From positions 2,799,001 to 2,863,000 of the forward strand of contig NZ_CP022253.1 of the NCBI RefSeq assembly GCF_003119195.2: a DNA stretch of 64,000 bases. Reading direction: 5' to 3'. The notes beneath the pieces are model-generated. The model saw nothing but the letters and a program-made list of their open reading frames with translations. It was not told the origin of the DNA and did no database searches. This document shows, one piece after another, positions 33,288 to 44,381 of the stretch. The position numbers and the translations under genes were made by a program. Source of the DNA: Azospirillum baldaniorum (GTDB lineage: Bacteria; Pseudomonadota; Alphaproteobacteria; Azospirillales; Azospirillaceae). Positions within the stretch are counted from its first letter, which is position 1. Each line of letters starts with the position of its first letter.

Positions 33288-35126
33288 ATGCGCCGAGTTC
33301 TCGCTGCCGCCCGGACGACTGCTTTCTTGGCTCTCCTTGCGCTGTCGGCGCCAATCCAGGCGAACGGGGTCCAGGCGCAAACGGTCACCGTCCCCGCCCT
33401 GAAGCAGTTCGGCGAGCCGGAGTTCAAGCCGGGCTTCACCCATTTCCCGCACGCCAACCCCGAAGCGCCAAAGGGCGGTTCGATCACCCTGGCCGCGCAG
33501 GGCAGCTTCGACAGCCTTAACCCGATCATCCTGCGCGGCGTCACCCCGCGCACGCTGGGGCTGATCGCCGACTCGCTGATGGTCGGCTCCGGCTGGGAGA
33601 TGGACGCCGCCTACGGGTCGCTGGCGGAAAGCGTGGAACTGCCCGACGACAAGAGCTGGGCCGTCTTCCACCTGCGCAAGGACGCGCGCTGGCACGACGG
33701 CGTGCCGGTGACCGCCGGCGACGTGGTCTTCGCCTGGGACTCGATCCAGGCGCACGGCAACCCCTTCCTGAAATCCTTCCTCGACCGCGTCGCCGCGGTG
33801 GAGGCGGTGGACGAGCACCAGCTGAAGATCACCCTGAAGACCACCGGGGAGATGAAGCCGATCATCGACTTCGCCACCAGCATCGCCCCCCAGCCCGAGC
33901 ACTGGTGGACCGCCAACGGACGCGACATCTCCAAGACGACGCTGGAGCCGGTGCTGGGCAGCGGCCCCTACCGCATCAGGACCGTCGATCCCGGCCGCTC
34001 CATCACCTACGAGCGGGTGGCCGACTGGTGGGGCCGCGACCTGCCGACGGCGCAGGGCTTCTACAACTTCGACAGCGTTAAGGTCGATTACTACCGCGAC
34101 GACGACGTGATGTTCGAGGCCTTCAAGGCCGGCGCCTACGACTTCCGCACCGAGCACCGGGCGCAGCGCTGGACCACCGGCTACGACTTCCCCGCCGCCA
34201 AGGACGGCCGGGTGAACCGCGTGGAGGTGAAGAGCGACCTGCCGCTGGGCGCCCAGGGCTTCCGCCTGAACACCCGCCGCGCCAAGTTCGCCGACCCGCG
34301 GGTGCGCGAGGCGCTGGGCTATCTGTTCGACTTCGAATGGATTCAGAAGAACATCCTGTACGGCCAGTATCTCCGCACCACCTCGAACTTCCCCAACTCC
34401 GACTTCGGCGCCAAGGGGCCGCCGACGCCGGAGGAGCTGGCCCTGCTGGAGCCCTTCCGCGCCCAATTGCCGGAGCGCGTCTTCACCACCCCCTTCGAGC
34501 CGCCCAAGACCGACGGCAGCGGCAACACCCGCAACAACCTGCGCGAGGCCATGCGCCTGTTCCGCGAGGCCGGGTGGGAGCTGAAGAACGGCCGGATGAC
34601 CAGCGCCAGGACCGGCGAGGTGCTGAGCATCGAGTTCCTCGACGGCACCGGTGCGCTGACCCGCGTGATCCAGCCCTATGTGGAGGCGCTGCGCAAGGCG
34701 GGCATCGACGCGGTGCTGCGGGTGGTCGACACCGCCCAGTTCCAGGCGCGCACCGACGAATTCGACTTCGACGTGGTGGTGGCGAACTTCAACTTCTTCA
34801 CCCCGCCGGGGACGGAGCTGCGCAGCTATTTCGGCTCCGCCGCCGCGGACATCCGGGGATCGGCCAACTACGCCGGCATCAAGGAACCGGCGGCCGACGC
34901 GATGATCGAAAAGGCGCTGGCGGCGAAGGATCTCGCGTCCGTCCAGGCGGCAACCCGCGCGCTCGACCGCGTGCTGCTGTGGGGCTTCTACATGGTGCCG
35001 CACTGGTACAACCCGGACAACTGGATCGCCTACCGGACGACGCTGGGCTTCCCGGAGACGACGCCGAAATACGATCTGGGCTTCCGCAACAGCGGCTTCC
35101 CCGAGGCGTGGTGGGTGAAGCCCTGA
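33288..35126 (+). CDS. Periplasmic substrate-binding protein, YejA type (first of two)
   Basis: A 612-residue SBP_bac_5 extracellular solute-binding protein with a cleavable signal peptide (MRRVLAAARTTAFLALLALS, cut near NGVQAQ). It carries the YejA-type pattern: [71 protein letters not shown] and [15 protein letters not shown]. YejA binds peptides and microcin C for the YejBEF importer. It is followed in 93 bases by a paralogue with the same layout. Start ATG 33288 gives a good signal peptide; an upstream in-frame extension is rejected. Confidence 0.92.
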   Translation: MRRVLAAARTTAFLALLALSAPIQANGVQAQTVTVPALKQFGEPEFKPGFTHFPHANPEAPKGGSITLAAQGSFDSLNPIILRGVTPRTLGLIADSLMVGSGWEMDAAYGSLAESVELPDDKSWAVFHLRKDARWHDGVPVTAGDVVFAWDSIQAHGNPFLKSFLDRVAAVEAVDEHQLKITLKTTGEMKPIIDFATSIAPQPEHWWTANGRDISKTTLEPVLGSGPYRIRTVDPGRSITYERVADWWGRDLPTAQGFYNFDSVKVDYYRDDDVMFEAFKAGAYDFRTEHRAQRWTTGYDFPAAKDGRVNRVEVKSDLPLGAQGFRLNTRRAKFADPRVREALGYLFDFEWIQKNILYGQYLRTTSNFPNSDFGAKGPPTPEELALLEPFRAQLPERVFTTPFEPPKTDGSGNTRNNLREAMRLFREAGWELKNGRMTSARTGEVLSIEFLDGTGALTRVIQPYVEALRKAGIDAVLRVVDTAQFQARTDEFDFDVVVANFNFFTPPGTELRSYFGSAAADIRGSANYAGIKEPAADAMIEKALAAKDLASVQAATRALDRVLLWGFYMVPHWYNPDNWIAYRTTLGFPETTPKYDLGFRNSGFPEAWWVKP

Positions 35127-35219
35127 TCGCCTGTTCAGCCCCTTAAAGCCGAGGCTCCGCCTTGATTGTGCCACAAGGGAGACCCTACCTTACCGGAAAC
35201 AATAAGGACCGAGAGGGGC

Positions 35220-37106
35220 ATGAGGAAGACCGGTAAAGCGATCCTGGCCGCGGTCATGTGCCTGTATCTGGCGGAACCCTTCGCCACGGCCCGTGCCCAA
35301 TCCACCCAGCCGGAGGCCGCCCTGAAAACCGGGGGGCACGCCGTCACGGCCCATGGGACGCCCAAATACGGGCCGGACTTTCAGCATTTCGACTACGTCA
35401 ACCCCGACGCCCCGAAGGGCGGCGAGATCAAACTGGCGACCTACGGCAGCTTCGACAGCCTGAACCCGTTCATCCTGCGCGGGTCGACCGCCGCCGGTGC
35501 CAGCCTGCCCTTCGACACGCTGACGGTGGAGAGCGGGGACGAGGTGCTGACCCGCTACGGGCTGCTCGCCGAGACGATCACCGTCGCCGAGGACCGGAGC
35601 TGGGTGCGCTTCACGCTGCGCCCGCAGGCGCGCTTCCACGATGGCGCCCCGGTGACCGCCGACGACGTGGTGTGGAGCTTCGAGACTCTGCGCGACAAGG
35701 GCCACCCGCTTTATCGCACCTATTACGCCGACGTGACGAAGGCGGAGAAAACGGGGGAGCGCACGGTCACCTTCACCTTCCGCGACGGCGGCAACCCGGA
35801 GCTGCCGGTCATCATGGGCCAGCTGCCCGTGCTGCCGAAGCATGTGTTCGAAGGAAACGGCTCCGGGGTGCGCGACTTCGCCAGCACCACGCTGGACCCC
35901 ATCGTCGGCAGCGGCCCCTACCGGATCGTCGAGGTGCAGCCCGGCCGCTCGCTCGTCTTCGAGCGGGTGCAGGACTGGTGGGCCAAGGACCTGCCGGTCA
36001 ACCGCGGGCGCTACAACTTCGACCGCATCCGCTTCGACTATTACCGCGACCTCGACGTGGTGTTCGAAGCCTTCAAGGCCGGGGCCATCGATTTCCGGGT
36101 GGAGCATTCGTCGAAGAACTGGGTGACCGGCTACGACGTGCCCGCGGTCCGCGACGGCCACATCGTCCGCGAGGAGATCAAGCACCAGGACCCGCAGGGC
36201 ATGCAGGCCTTCGTCTTCAACAGCCGCCGCCCGGTCTTCGCCGACCGCAAGGTGCGCGAGGCGTTGAATTATCTGTTTGATTACGAATGGACGCGGGCGA
36301 ACCTGTCCTACGGTCTGTTCCAGCGCACCAAGAGCTTCTTCTCCAACTCCGAACTCGCCTCCACCGGTCTGCCCTCGCCGGAGGAGTTGAAACTGCTGGA
36401 GCCCTTCCGCGGCAAGGTGCCGGAGCAGGTCTTCACCAAGCCCTTCGAGCCGCCGCAGACCGACGGGTCCGGCAACATCCGCCCGAACCTGCGCACGGCG
36501 CTCTCCTTGCTCAAGGAGGCCGGGTGGGAGCTGAAGGGCAACAAGCTGCTGAACGCCAAGACCGGCGAGCCGATGCGCTTCGAGATCCTGCTGGTGCAGC
36601 CGGACATGGACCGCATCGTCCAGCCCTTCGTCCGCAACCTGGAGCGCGCCGGGATCGAGGCGGCCATCCGCGTGGTGGACACCGCCCAGTACCAGAACCG
36701 GATCGACCGCTACGACTTCGACATGGTCATCCAGCGCATCCTGCAATCGACCTCGCCCGGCAACGAGCAGCGCGACTACTGGCAGGCGGCCCGCGCCGAC
36801 CAGCCGGGCAGCCGCAATCTGGCCGGCATCAAGGACCCGGTGGTCGACGCGCTGATCGACAAGGTCATCCAGGCCCCCGACCGCGAGAGCCTGATCACGG
36901 CGACCCGCGCGCTCGACCGCGTGCTGCTGTGGGGCTGGTACGTCATCCCGCAATGGCACGACGACGTGCGGCGCGTCGCCTATTGGAACCGTTTCTCCCA
37001 TCCGGCGGTTGCGCCCAAATACGGCTTGGCCTTCACCGACACCTGGTGGGTCGATCCCGACAAGAACGCGAAGCTCGCCAACACGGCCCGCCGCGCGGCG
37101 CCCTGA
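35220..37106 (+). CDS. Periplasmic substrate-binding protein, YejA type (second of two)
   Basis: A 628-residue paralogue of the preceding protein, with its own signal peptide ([19 protein letters not shown], cut near ARAQ). Shared landmarks: [68 protein letters not shown] and [11 protein letters not shown]. Differences between the two in the mid and C-terminal regions suggest different peptide ranges. It lies 29 bases before yejB, so it is the likely cognate binding protein; the first copy may have been duplicated. Ribosome site AGAGGGGC before ATG 35220. Confidence 0.93.
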   Translation: MRKTGKAILAAVMCLYLAEPFATARAQSTQPEAALKTGGHAVTAHGTPKYGPDFQHFDYVNPDAPKGGEIKLATYGSFDSLNPFILRGSTAAGASLPFDTLTVESGDEVLTRYGLLAETITVAEDRSWVRFTLRPQARFHDGAPVTADDVVWSFETLRDKGHPLYRTYYADVTKAEKTGERTVTFTFRDGGNPELPVIMGQLPVLPKHVFEGNGSGVRDFASTTLDPIVGSGPYRIVEVQPGRSLVFERVQDWWAKDLPVNRGRYNFDRIRFDYYRDLDVVFEAFKAGAIDFRVEHSSKNWVTGYDVPAVRDGHIVREEIKHQDPQGMQAFVFNSRRPVFADRKVREALNYLFDYEWTRANLSYGLFQRTKSFFSNSELASTGLPSPEELKLLEPFRGKVPEQVFTKPFEPPQTDGSGNIRPNLRTALSLLKEAGWELKGNKLLNAKTGEPMRFEILLVQPDMDRIVQPFVRNLERAGIEAAIRVVDTAQYQNRIDRYDFDMVIQRILQSTSPGNEQRDYWQAARADQPGSRNLAGIKDPVVDALIDKVIQAPDRESLITATRALDRVLLWGWYVIPQWHDDVRRVAYWNRFSHPAVAPKYGLAFTDTWWVDPDKNAKLANTARRAAP

Positions 37107-37135
37107 GACGGCAAACAGAAAGGCGAACCCGCGCG

Positions 37136-38245
37136 ATGCTGGCCTACATCATCCGCCGTCTGCTGCTGATCATCCCGACGCTGTTCGGGATCATGGTCAT
37201 CAACTTCCTGATCGTGCAGATCGCCCCCGGCGGTCCCATCGAGCAGATGATCGCCCGCGTCCAGGGCACCGCCGTGGAGGCGACCGCCCGCATCGGCGGC
37301 ACCGGCGGCGGCGAGACCGGCGGCCCGGCGGCGCAGCAGGCCCAGGGCGGCGACACCGGCAGCCGCTACCGCGGCGCCCAGGGGCTCGACCCGGAATTCA
37401 TCAAGCAGCTTGAGAAGGAATTCGGTTTCGACAAGCCGCTGCACGAGCGCTTCATCCACATGATGTCGAACTATCTGATGTTCGACTTCGGCAAGAGCTA
37501 TTTCCGCGACCGCAGCGTCGTCGATCTGGTGATCGAGAAGATGCCGGTGTCGATCTCGCTGGGCATCTGGACGACGCTGATCGTCTATCTGGTGTCGATC
37601 CCGCTGGGCATCGCCAAGGCGGTGCGCGACGGCCAGCCCTTCGACGTCTGGACCTCCGGCGTGGTCATCGTCGGCTACGCCATTCCCAGCTTCCTGTTCG
37701 CCGTGCTGCTGATCGTCGTCTTCGCCGGCGGGCGCTATTTCGACCTGTTCCCGCTGAGGGGGCTGGTGTCGGACAATTGGGCGAGCCTGCCCTGGTGGCG
37801 GCAGATCCTGGACTATGCATGGCACATGGTGCTGCCGGTGCTGTCCATGGTGATCGGCGGCTTCGCCGGGCTGACCATGCTGACCAAGAACTCCTTCCTG
37901 GAGGAGATCAACAAGCAGTATGTCGTGACCGCCCGCGCCAAGGGGTTGGCGGAGCGCCGGGTGCTCTACGGCCACATCTTCCGCAACGCCATGCTGATCG
38001 TCATCGCCGGCTTCCCCGGCGCCTTCATCGGCATCCTGTTCACCGGCGCCCTGCTGATCGAGGTGATCTTCTCGCTCGACGGTCTGGGGCTGCTGGGCTT
38101 CGAGGCTGCGATCAACCGCGACTATCCGGTGATGTTCGGCACGCTGTACTTCTTCACGCTGCTGGGGCTCATCATGAACCTCGTCGGCGACGTGACCTAC
38201 GTCGCCGTCGATCCCCGCATCGACTTCGAAGCGCGGAGGGTGTGA
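37136..38245 (+). CDS. yejB: Peptide/microcin C ABC importer permease YejB
   Basis: A 369-residue DppB-type permease. The N-terminal helix [20 protein letters not shown] is followed by a periplasmic loop with a Gly/Gln-rich part and the [20 protein letters not shown] segment that marks YejB, then five TM segments and the EAA loop ([20 protein letters not shown]) for contact with the ATPase. It partners YejE. The stop overlaps the yejE start by one base, so translation is coupled. The loop is normal for this family. Confidence 0.96.
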   Translation: MLAYIIRRLLLIIPTLFGIMVINFLIVQIAPGGPIEQMIARVQGTAVEATARIGGTGGGETGGPAAQQAQGGDTGSRYRGAQGLDPEFIKQLEKEFGFDKPLHERFIHMMSNYLMFDFGKSYFRDRSVVDLVIEKMPVSISLGIWTTLIVYLVSIPLGIAKAVRDGQPFDVWTSGVVIVGYAIPSFLFAVLLIVVFAGGRYFDLFPLRGLVSDNWASLPWWRQILDYAWHMVLPVLSMVIGGFAGLTMLTKNSFLEEINKQYVVTARAKGLAERRVLYGHIFRNAMLIVIAGFPGAFIGILFTGALLIEVIFSLDGLGLLGFEAAINRDYPVMFGTLYFFTLLGLIMNLVGDVTYVAVDPRIDFEARRV

Positions 38246-39369
38246 TGGCGAGCGCCGCGAACCAGCCCCGCTTCCTCGGCCTGCGCGTCACGCCGCTCAC
38301 CCGGCGGCGGCTGGCGAATTTCCGGGCGAACCGGCGGGGCTTCTGGTCCTTCTGGATCTTCCTGGTGCTGTTCACCCTGTCGCTGGGCGCGGAGTTCATC
38401 GCCAACGACCGCCCGCTGCTCATCAAGTACGACAACGCGCTCTATTGGCCCGTCTTCACCGCCTACCCGGAGACCACCTTCGGCGGCGAGTTCGAGACGG
38501 AGACCGATTACCGCGACCCCTACGTGCGCCAGCTGATTGAGGAGAAGGGCTGGATCGTCTGGCCGCCGATCCCCTACGGCTACCGCACCATCAACTACAA
38601 CCTGCCGGTCCCCGCCCCGGCCCCGCCGTCCGCCGACAACTGGCTGGGCACCGACGACCAGGGGCGCGACGTGGTGGCGCGGCTGATCTACGGCTTCCGC
38701 ATCTCGGTGCTGTTCGGGCTGGTGCTGACCGCCTTCTCCTCGGTCGTCGGCATCATGGCGGGGGCGGTCCAGGGCTATTTCGGCGGCATCACCGACCTGC
38801 TGTTCCAGCGCTTCATCGAGATCTGGCAGGGCCTGCCCACGCTGTTCCTGCTCATCATCCTGTCCAGCGTGGTGACGCCGAACTTCTGGTGGCTGCTCGG
38901 CCTGCTGCTTCTGTTCTCCTGGACCTCGCTGGTCCATGTGGTGCGGGCGGAGTTCCTGCGGGCGCGCAACTTCGACTATGTGCGGGCGGCCCGCGCGCTG
39001 GGCGCCACCGACGCGACGATCATGGTGCGCCACGTGCTGCCCAACGCCATGGTGGCGACGCTGACCTTCCTGCCCTTCATCCTGAACGGCTCCATCACCA
39101 CGCTGACGGCGCTGGACTTCCTGGGCTTCGGCCTGCCCCCCGGATCCCCCTCGCTGGGCGAGCTGCTGGCCCAGGGCAAGGCCAACCTCCAGGCGCCCTG
39201 GCTGGGCCTGACCGCCTTCTTCGTGCTGGCGATCATGCTGAGCCTGCTGATCTTCATCGGCGAGGCGGTGCGCGACGCCTTCGACCCGCGCAAGACCATC
39301 GGCCAGCTCTCCACCGCCACCGGACCCGCCAACGAGGCGGGCGCGGTGGCGCAGAAGGCCGCGGAATGA
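38245..39369 (+). CDS. yejE: Peptide/microcin C ABC importer permease YejE
   Basis: A 374-residue DppC-type permease with the family N-terminal segment (RRRLANFRANRRGFWSFWIF), a long periplasmic loop with TAYPETTFGGEFETETDY, the start of the membrane domain NWLGTDDQGRDVVARLIYG, five TM helices and the EAA loop (FDYVRAARALGATDATIMVRHVLP). It pairs with YejB. An alternative reading frame start at 37777 is a shadow of yejB. Followed by a toxin-antitoxin pair and then yejF. Confidence 0.96.
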   Translation: MASAANQPRFLGLRVTPLTRRRLANFRANRRGFWSFWIFLVLFTLSLGAEFIANDRPLLIKYDNALYWPVFTAYPETTFGGEFETETDYRDPYVRQLIEEKGWIVWPPIPYGYRTINYNLPVPAPAPPSADNWLGTDDQGRDVVARLIYGFRISVLFGLVLTAFSSVVGIMAGAVQGYFGGITDLLFQRFIEIWQGLPTLFLLIILSSVVTPNFWWLLGLLLLFSWTSLVHVVRAEFLRARNFDYVRAARALGATDATIMVRHVLPNAMVATLTFLPFILNGSITTLTALDFLGFGLPPGSPSLGELLAQGKANLQAPWLGLTAFFVLAIMLSLLIFIGEAVRDAFDPRKTIGQLSTATGPANEAGAVAQKAAE

Positions 39370-39406
39370 CTGGCGTTCTTGACGGAACGGCGGTTCGCGG
39401 CCATCT

Positions 39407-39425
39407 TGTAGGCAAATTCACTACA
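39407..39425. promoter_or_regulatory. Candidate operator of the toxin-antitoxin genes
   Basis: TGTAG (39407-39411), nine bases, CTACA (39421-39425): a short perfect inverted repeat in the AT-leaning leader, 16 bases before the antitoxin ATG at 39441. Phd antitoxins repress their own promoters through such palindromes. Inferred only from position and symmetry. Confidence 0.45.
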
Positions 39426-39440
39426 TTGGACGCGAGTCCC

Positions 39441-39683
39441 ATGGAAGACGCCGTCTCCGCCGCGGAAGCCAACCGGAACTTCTCCCAGATCCTCCGCAGC
39501 GTGAAGGAGGGGCACAGCTACGTCGTGACCTCCCATGGCACGCCGGTCGCCCGGATCGTCCCCACCAAGCGGAGCAGCGCCCTGTCCGACGCCGCCAAGG
39601 CAACCTTGATGGCACGGCTGAGGGCGCAGCCGGTGCAGATCGTCGGTCCGCGCTGGAGCCGCGACGAGTTGTACGAGGAGTGA
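39441..39683 (+). CDS. Type II antitoxin, Phd/YefM family
   Basis: An 80-residue antitoxin. MEDAVSAAEANRNFSQILRSVKEG and YVVTSHGTPVARIVPTK are the Phd/YefM DNA-binding fold; the rest (SALSDAAKATLMARLRAQPV, SRDELYEE) is the toxin-neutralising tail. Start ATG 39441; an ATG at 39366 overlapping the yejE stop (ATGA) would give a 105-residue form, but its first 25 residues look unrelated to the family. The stop overlaps the toxin ribosome site, so the pair is translationally coupled. Confidence 0.9.
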   Translation: MEDAVSAAEANRNFSQILRSVKEGHSYVVTSHGTPVARIVPTKRSSALSDAAKATLMARLRAQPVQIVGPRWSRDELYEE

Positions 39684-39685
39684 GC

Positions 39686-40156
39686 ATGCGCGTCGCCCTC
39701 GACACAAACCTGCTCGTTTACGCCGAGGGCGTCGCCTTCCTGCCCTCCGACACGCACAAGCCGGCGGTGGTCCACGACCTGCTGGACGCCGTGCCCGCGG
39801 AGGACGTCGTGGTTCCAGCCCAGGTTCTGGGGGAGCTGTACCGCGTGCTCACCGGAAAGGCCAAACGCCCGGCAACCGAGGTGCGCACCGCGATCCTGAC
39901 CTGGTGCGATCTTTACGCGCCGGTGGACACAACCGCCGCCGTGATGATGGCGGCGGTCGATCTGGCGGCGATCCATCGATTGTCGATCTGGGACAGCGTC
40001 GTCCTGTCGGCGGCTGCGGAGTCCGGCTGCCGTCTGATGCTGTCGGAAGACATGCAGGAAGGCTTCACATGGCGCGGCCTGACCGTCGTCAACCCGTTCT
40101 CCGCCACGTCGCACCCCTTGCTGTCGGCTTTGCTCGCCGGCAAACCGGCCTCCTAG
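39686..40156 (+). CDS. PIN-domain toxin (VapC-like ribonuclease)
   Basis: A 156-residue PIN-domain protein, predicted to cut RNA. The acidic metal site is complete: Asp6 (ALDTNLLVYA), Glu50 (QVLGELYRVL), Asp103 (SIWDSVVLSAA) and Asp122 (LMLSEDMQEG). Partner of the preceding Phd/YefM antitoxin, a common PIN pairing. The start is ATG 39686 behind GAGGAG; an earlier GTG at 39680 overlaps the antitoxin stop. It ends one base before yejF, so the pair may be read with the transporter operon as well as from its own promoter. Confidence 0.9.
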   Translation: MRVALDTNLLVYAEGVAFLPSDTHKPAVVHDLLDAVPAEDVVVPAQVLGELYRVLTGKAKRPATEVRTAILTWCDLYAPVDTTAAVMMAAVDLAAIHRLSIWDSVVLSAAAESGCRLMLSEDMQEGFTWRGLTVVNPFSATSHPLLSALLAGKPAS

Positions 40157-40157
40157 G

Positions 40158-41798
<1,641 letters not shown>

Positions 41799-41816
41799 CG
41801 CAATCGCATTCAATGT

Positions 41817-42001
41817 CCCCTCTCCCCTCTGGGGAGAGGGTTAGGGTGAGGGGGTTGCGCTTGTGCCGGACGTACCTGCCACGCCCATCCCCCTCACCGG
41901 CTCTCAGCGGATGCCAGAGGCATCCGCCTGCCGCCGTCAGCGCTGGCTTTCAGCCAGCGCGAGAGGCCCTGCGGGCCACCCCCTCCCCAGAGGGGAGAGG
42001 G
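41817..42001. repeat. Composite palindromic element, copy 4 (triple hairpin core)
   Basis: Outer arms each are themselves palindromic: left CCCCTCTCCCCTCTGGGGAG from 41817, right CCCTCCCCAGAGGGGAGAGG from 41981. Between are three perfect hairpins with three-base loops: GCGGATGCC-AGA-GGCATCCGC (41907-41927), GCGCTGGCT-TTC-AGCCAGCGC (41940-41960) and GGCCC-TGC-GGGCC (41965-41977). It lies between convergent yejF and the rluE-like gene. The arm type is that of the dnaE2 insertion. Confidence 0.88.
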
Positions 42002-42010
42002 CTATGAGGG

Positions 42011-42649
42011 TCAAGTGCGATTGCCTTGGCTCCGCGGGCGCTTCGCCTTCGTATTGCCGGGTGGCGCCTTCGGCCGATGCAGCGATGCCTTAGGGGTTTC
42101 CCGCCCCGGCACCGTCACCTCGCGCCATTGGCCGGGCACCAGCCCGTCCAGCGTCCAGTCGCCGATGGACCAGCGGATCAGCCGCAGGGTCGGGAAGCCG
42201 ACCGCGGCGGTCATGCGGCGCACCTGACGGTTCCGGCCCTCCTTCAGGGTCAGGGCGATCCAGCTCGTCGGGATGGCGGCGCGGAAGCGCACGGGCGGGT
42301 CGCGCGGCCACAGGCTGTCCGGCTCCTCCATCCGGCGGGCCTCGGCGGGCAGGGTCGGCCCGTCGTTGAGCGTCACCCCGTCGCGCAGGCGCTGCAACGC
42401 CTCCTCGGTCGGGACGCCCTCCACCTGCACCCAATAGGTCTTCGGCAGCTTGTGCTTCGGCGAGGCGATGCGGGCGATCAGCGCGCCGTCGTCGCTCAGC
42501 GCCAGCAGCCCCTCGCTGTCGCGGTCCAGCCGCCCGGCGGCGTAGACTCCCTTCACCGGCACATGGTCGGCCAACGTCGGGCGCCCCTGCTCATCGGTAA
42601 ACTGGGGCAGCACGCCATAGGGCTTGTTCAGCAGGATCAGACGGGGCAC
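42011..42649 (-). CDS. rluE: 23S rRNA pseudouridine synthase, RluE-like (RsuA family)
   Basis: A 212-residue enzyme that isomerises uridine in rRNA. The catalytic Asp is in [17 protein letters not shown], followed by [13 protein letters not shown] and [17 protein letters not shown]; it lacks the S4 domain of RsuA and is the short RluE/RsuA type. The C-terminal tail is basic ([15 protein letters not shown]). The start is GTG at 42649 ([17 protein letters not shown]), since earlier frames run into ghrA. Divergent from ghrA; the palindromic element lies at its 3' side. Confidence 0.85.
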   Translation of the reverse strand: MPRLILLNKPYGVLPQFTDEQGRPTLADHVPVKGVYAAGRLDRDSEGLLALSDDGALIARIASPKHKLPKTYWVQVEGVPTEEALQRLRDGVTLNDGPTLPAEARRMEEPDSLWPRDPPVRFRAAIPTSWIALTLKEGRNRQVRRMTAAVGFPTLRLIRWSIGDWTLDGLVPGQWREVTVPGRETPKASLHRPKAPPGNTKAKRPRSQGNRT

Positions 42650-42704
42650 GGTTGGCTCGAACGGGTTTGAGACGAACAACGACAACACTACAGGGGTTTG
42701 CACC

Positions 42705-43631
42705 GTGACGCTGCTTTTCTGCTCCACCACCGACCGGTCTGACCGCTGGCTGAGCGAGCTGGATGCCCGCCTGCCCGGCCTGGAGGTGCGGGTGTGGCCC
42801 GAGATGGGGGACCCGGCGGACATCGAGATGGCGCTGGTGTGGAAGCCGCCGCACGGGCTGCTCGCCACCCTGCCGAACCTGAAGCTGATCGTGTCGCTGG
42901 GCGCCGGGGTGGAATCGCTGCTGCTCGACCCCACCCTGCCCGAGGTGCCGCTGGTCCGCATGGTGTCGGAGGGGCTGACCGTCGACATGGCCGGCTATGT
43001 GGCGCTCCAGGTGCTGCGCTGGCACCGGCTCCTTGACGAGTACAAGGCGCTCCAGCAGGCCGGGCGGTGGGAGCCGCTGGACCCCTGCCCGGCGTCGGAG
43101 GTGAAGGTCGGCATCCTGGGCATGGGCGAATTGGGCATGGCCTCGGCGAAAACGCTGCTGAGCATGGATTACCGCGTGCTGGGCTGGAGCCGCACGCCGA
43201 AGACGCTGCCGGGGGTGGAAAGCTTCTCCGGACCCGACGGGCTGGCGGCGATGCTCGGGCAATGCAACCTGCTGGTCTGCCTGCTGCCGCTGACGGCGGA
43301 GACGCGCGGCCTGCTGAACCGCAAGCTGTTCGCCGCCCTGCCCAAGGGGGCGGTGGTCGTCAACGCCGCGCGCGGCGGGCATCTGGTGGAGGACGATCTG
43401 CTGGCGGCGCTGGAGAGCGGGCACATCGCCGGGGCCAGCCTTGACGTGTTCGCGGACGAGCCGCTGCCCGCCGGCCATCCCTTCTGGACCCACCCGAAGG
43501 TCCATGTGACGCCGCACGTCGCCGCCGTCACCCACCCGTCGCGCTCCGCCGCGGTGGTGGCCGAGGCGATCATCGCGTTCCGCGAGGGGCGCCCCCTGCC
43601 GAACCTCGTGGACCGCAGCCAGGGCTACTGA
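42705..43631 (+). CDS. ghrA: Glyoxylate/hydroxypyruvate reductase A
   Basis: A 308-residue NAD(P)H-dependent D-2-hydroxyacid dehydrogenase that reduces glyoxylate and hydroxypyruvate. The nucleotide motif is [17 protein letters not shown], catalytic Arg in [17 protein letters not shown], the Glu in [16 protein letters not shown] and the His in [11 protein letters not shown]. The start is read as GTG at 42705 ([16 protein letters not shown]), as the ATG frame extends into the promoter region. Divergent from the rluE-like gene; followed by a convergent MarR gene. Confidence 0.92.
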   Translation: MTLLFCSTTDRSDRWLSELDARLPGLEVRVWPEMGDPADIEMALVWKPPHGLLATLPNLKLIVSLGAGVESLLLDPTLPEVPLVRMVSEGLTVDMAGYVALQVLRWHRLLDEYKALQQAGRWEPLDPCPASEVKVGILGMGELGMASAKTLLSMDYRVLGWSRTPKTLPGVESFSGPDGLAAMLGQCNLLVCLLPLTAETRGLLNRKLFAALPKGAVVVNAARGGHLVEDDLLAALESGHIAGASLDVFADEPLPAGHPFWTHPKVHVTPHVAAVTHPSRSAAVVAEAIIAFREGRPLPNLVDRSQGY

Positions 43632-43644
43632 AAACGGCAGCCGG

Positions 43645-44085
43645 TCAGGCGGGCACAGCCACAGGGCTGGAGGTGCTCAACTGCGCCTCCAGCCGCGCCT
43701 TGGCGGAGGCGGCCACCTCCTCCTCGGCGCGGATGACCGCCATGTCCTCCGGTGCCACGGCGCCCGCAGCGACCACCAGTTCGGCGAAGTCGGACAGGAA
43801 GACACTGCCCTTCACGGTGCGCTGGACGAGCACGCTGCGCTTGTCCTCGACGTCGCGCTTGCGCTTGATGAAGCCGAGCAGTGACAGCCGGTCGAGCGCG
43901 CGGGTCACCGCGGGCTTGGAGATGTTCAGCGTCGCCGCCAGACCGCGCACGGTGTGCGGCGGATCGGTCAGATAGACCTGGAGCATGATGGCCATCTGCC
44001 GCGCCGACAGGTCCGGCCCGTCCTGCCGCACGCTGGCGATCAGAGCCGTCCGCCACAGGCCGAGCGCTTTCAGGTTCCGTGCCAT
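43645..44085 (-). CDS. MarR-family transcriptional regulator
   Basis: A 146-residue winged-helix regulator. The recognition region is HTVRGLAATLNISKPAVTRALDRL with the wing FIKRKRDVEDKRSVLVQRT, and the C-terminal helix forms the dimer. Target genes unknown; divergent neighbours are the palindromic element and fliG. Start ATG 44085 with GGGGGGAAA just before. A frame extension to 44178 lacks similarity. Confidence 0.9.
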   Translation of the reverse strand: MARNLKALGLWRTALIASVRQDGPDLSARQMAIMLQVYLTDPPHTVRGLAATLNISKPAVTRALDRLSLLGFIKRKRDVEDKRSVLVQRTVKGSVFLSDFAELVVAAGAVAPEDMAVIRAEEEVAASAKARLEAQLSTSSPVAVPA

Positions 44086-44239
44086 GTTTTCCCCCCGCGC
44101 CGCGTCTCTTGCCCCGAAGGCCCCCGCATCCGGAACGCGCGGCGAAGGAGTGTCCCCCAACCCGGCCCGGACAGGCAAGCGTTTCGCAACCGGATTGATC
44201 GGTCAGGGTGTCGCGGGTGGGGAGAGTGTGCCCTTCGCC

Positions 44240-44363
44240 TGCCCCCTCCCTACCCCTCCCCCGCTGCGCAGGGGAGGGAACTCCGCTGGCTTCGGACAAC
44301 GCCCTCCCCTGCGTAGCGGGGGAGGGAGGGGACCCATGCGGCAGCATGGGGAGGGTGGGGGCA
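44240..44363. repeat. Composite palindromic element, copy 5 (MarR-fliG gap)
   Basis: Outer arms TGCCCCCTCCCT (44240-44251) and AGGGTGGGGGCA (44352-44363) and an inner inverted repeat with CTCCCCCGCTGCGCAGGGGA to the left and CCCCTGCGTAGCGGGGGAGG to the right. The right side has a hairpin CCCATGC-GGCA-GCATGGG. Lies downstream of fliG and upstream of the MarR gene. Confidence 0.88.
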
Positions 44364-44381
44364 CCCCCTCCGGGAACCCGC

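Noticed and set aside
37220..37390. A Gly/Gln-rich loop in yejB as a foreign insertion
   Set aside because: A similar glycine-rich loop ahead of the YRG.GLDPE segment is found in known YejB proteins such as that of E. coli.
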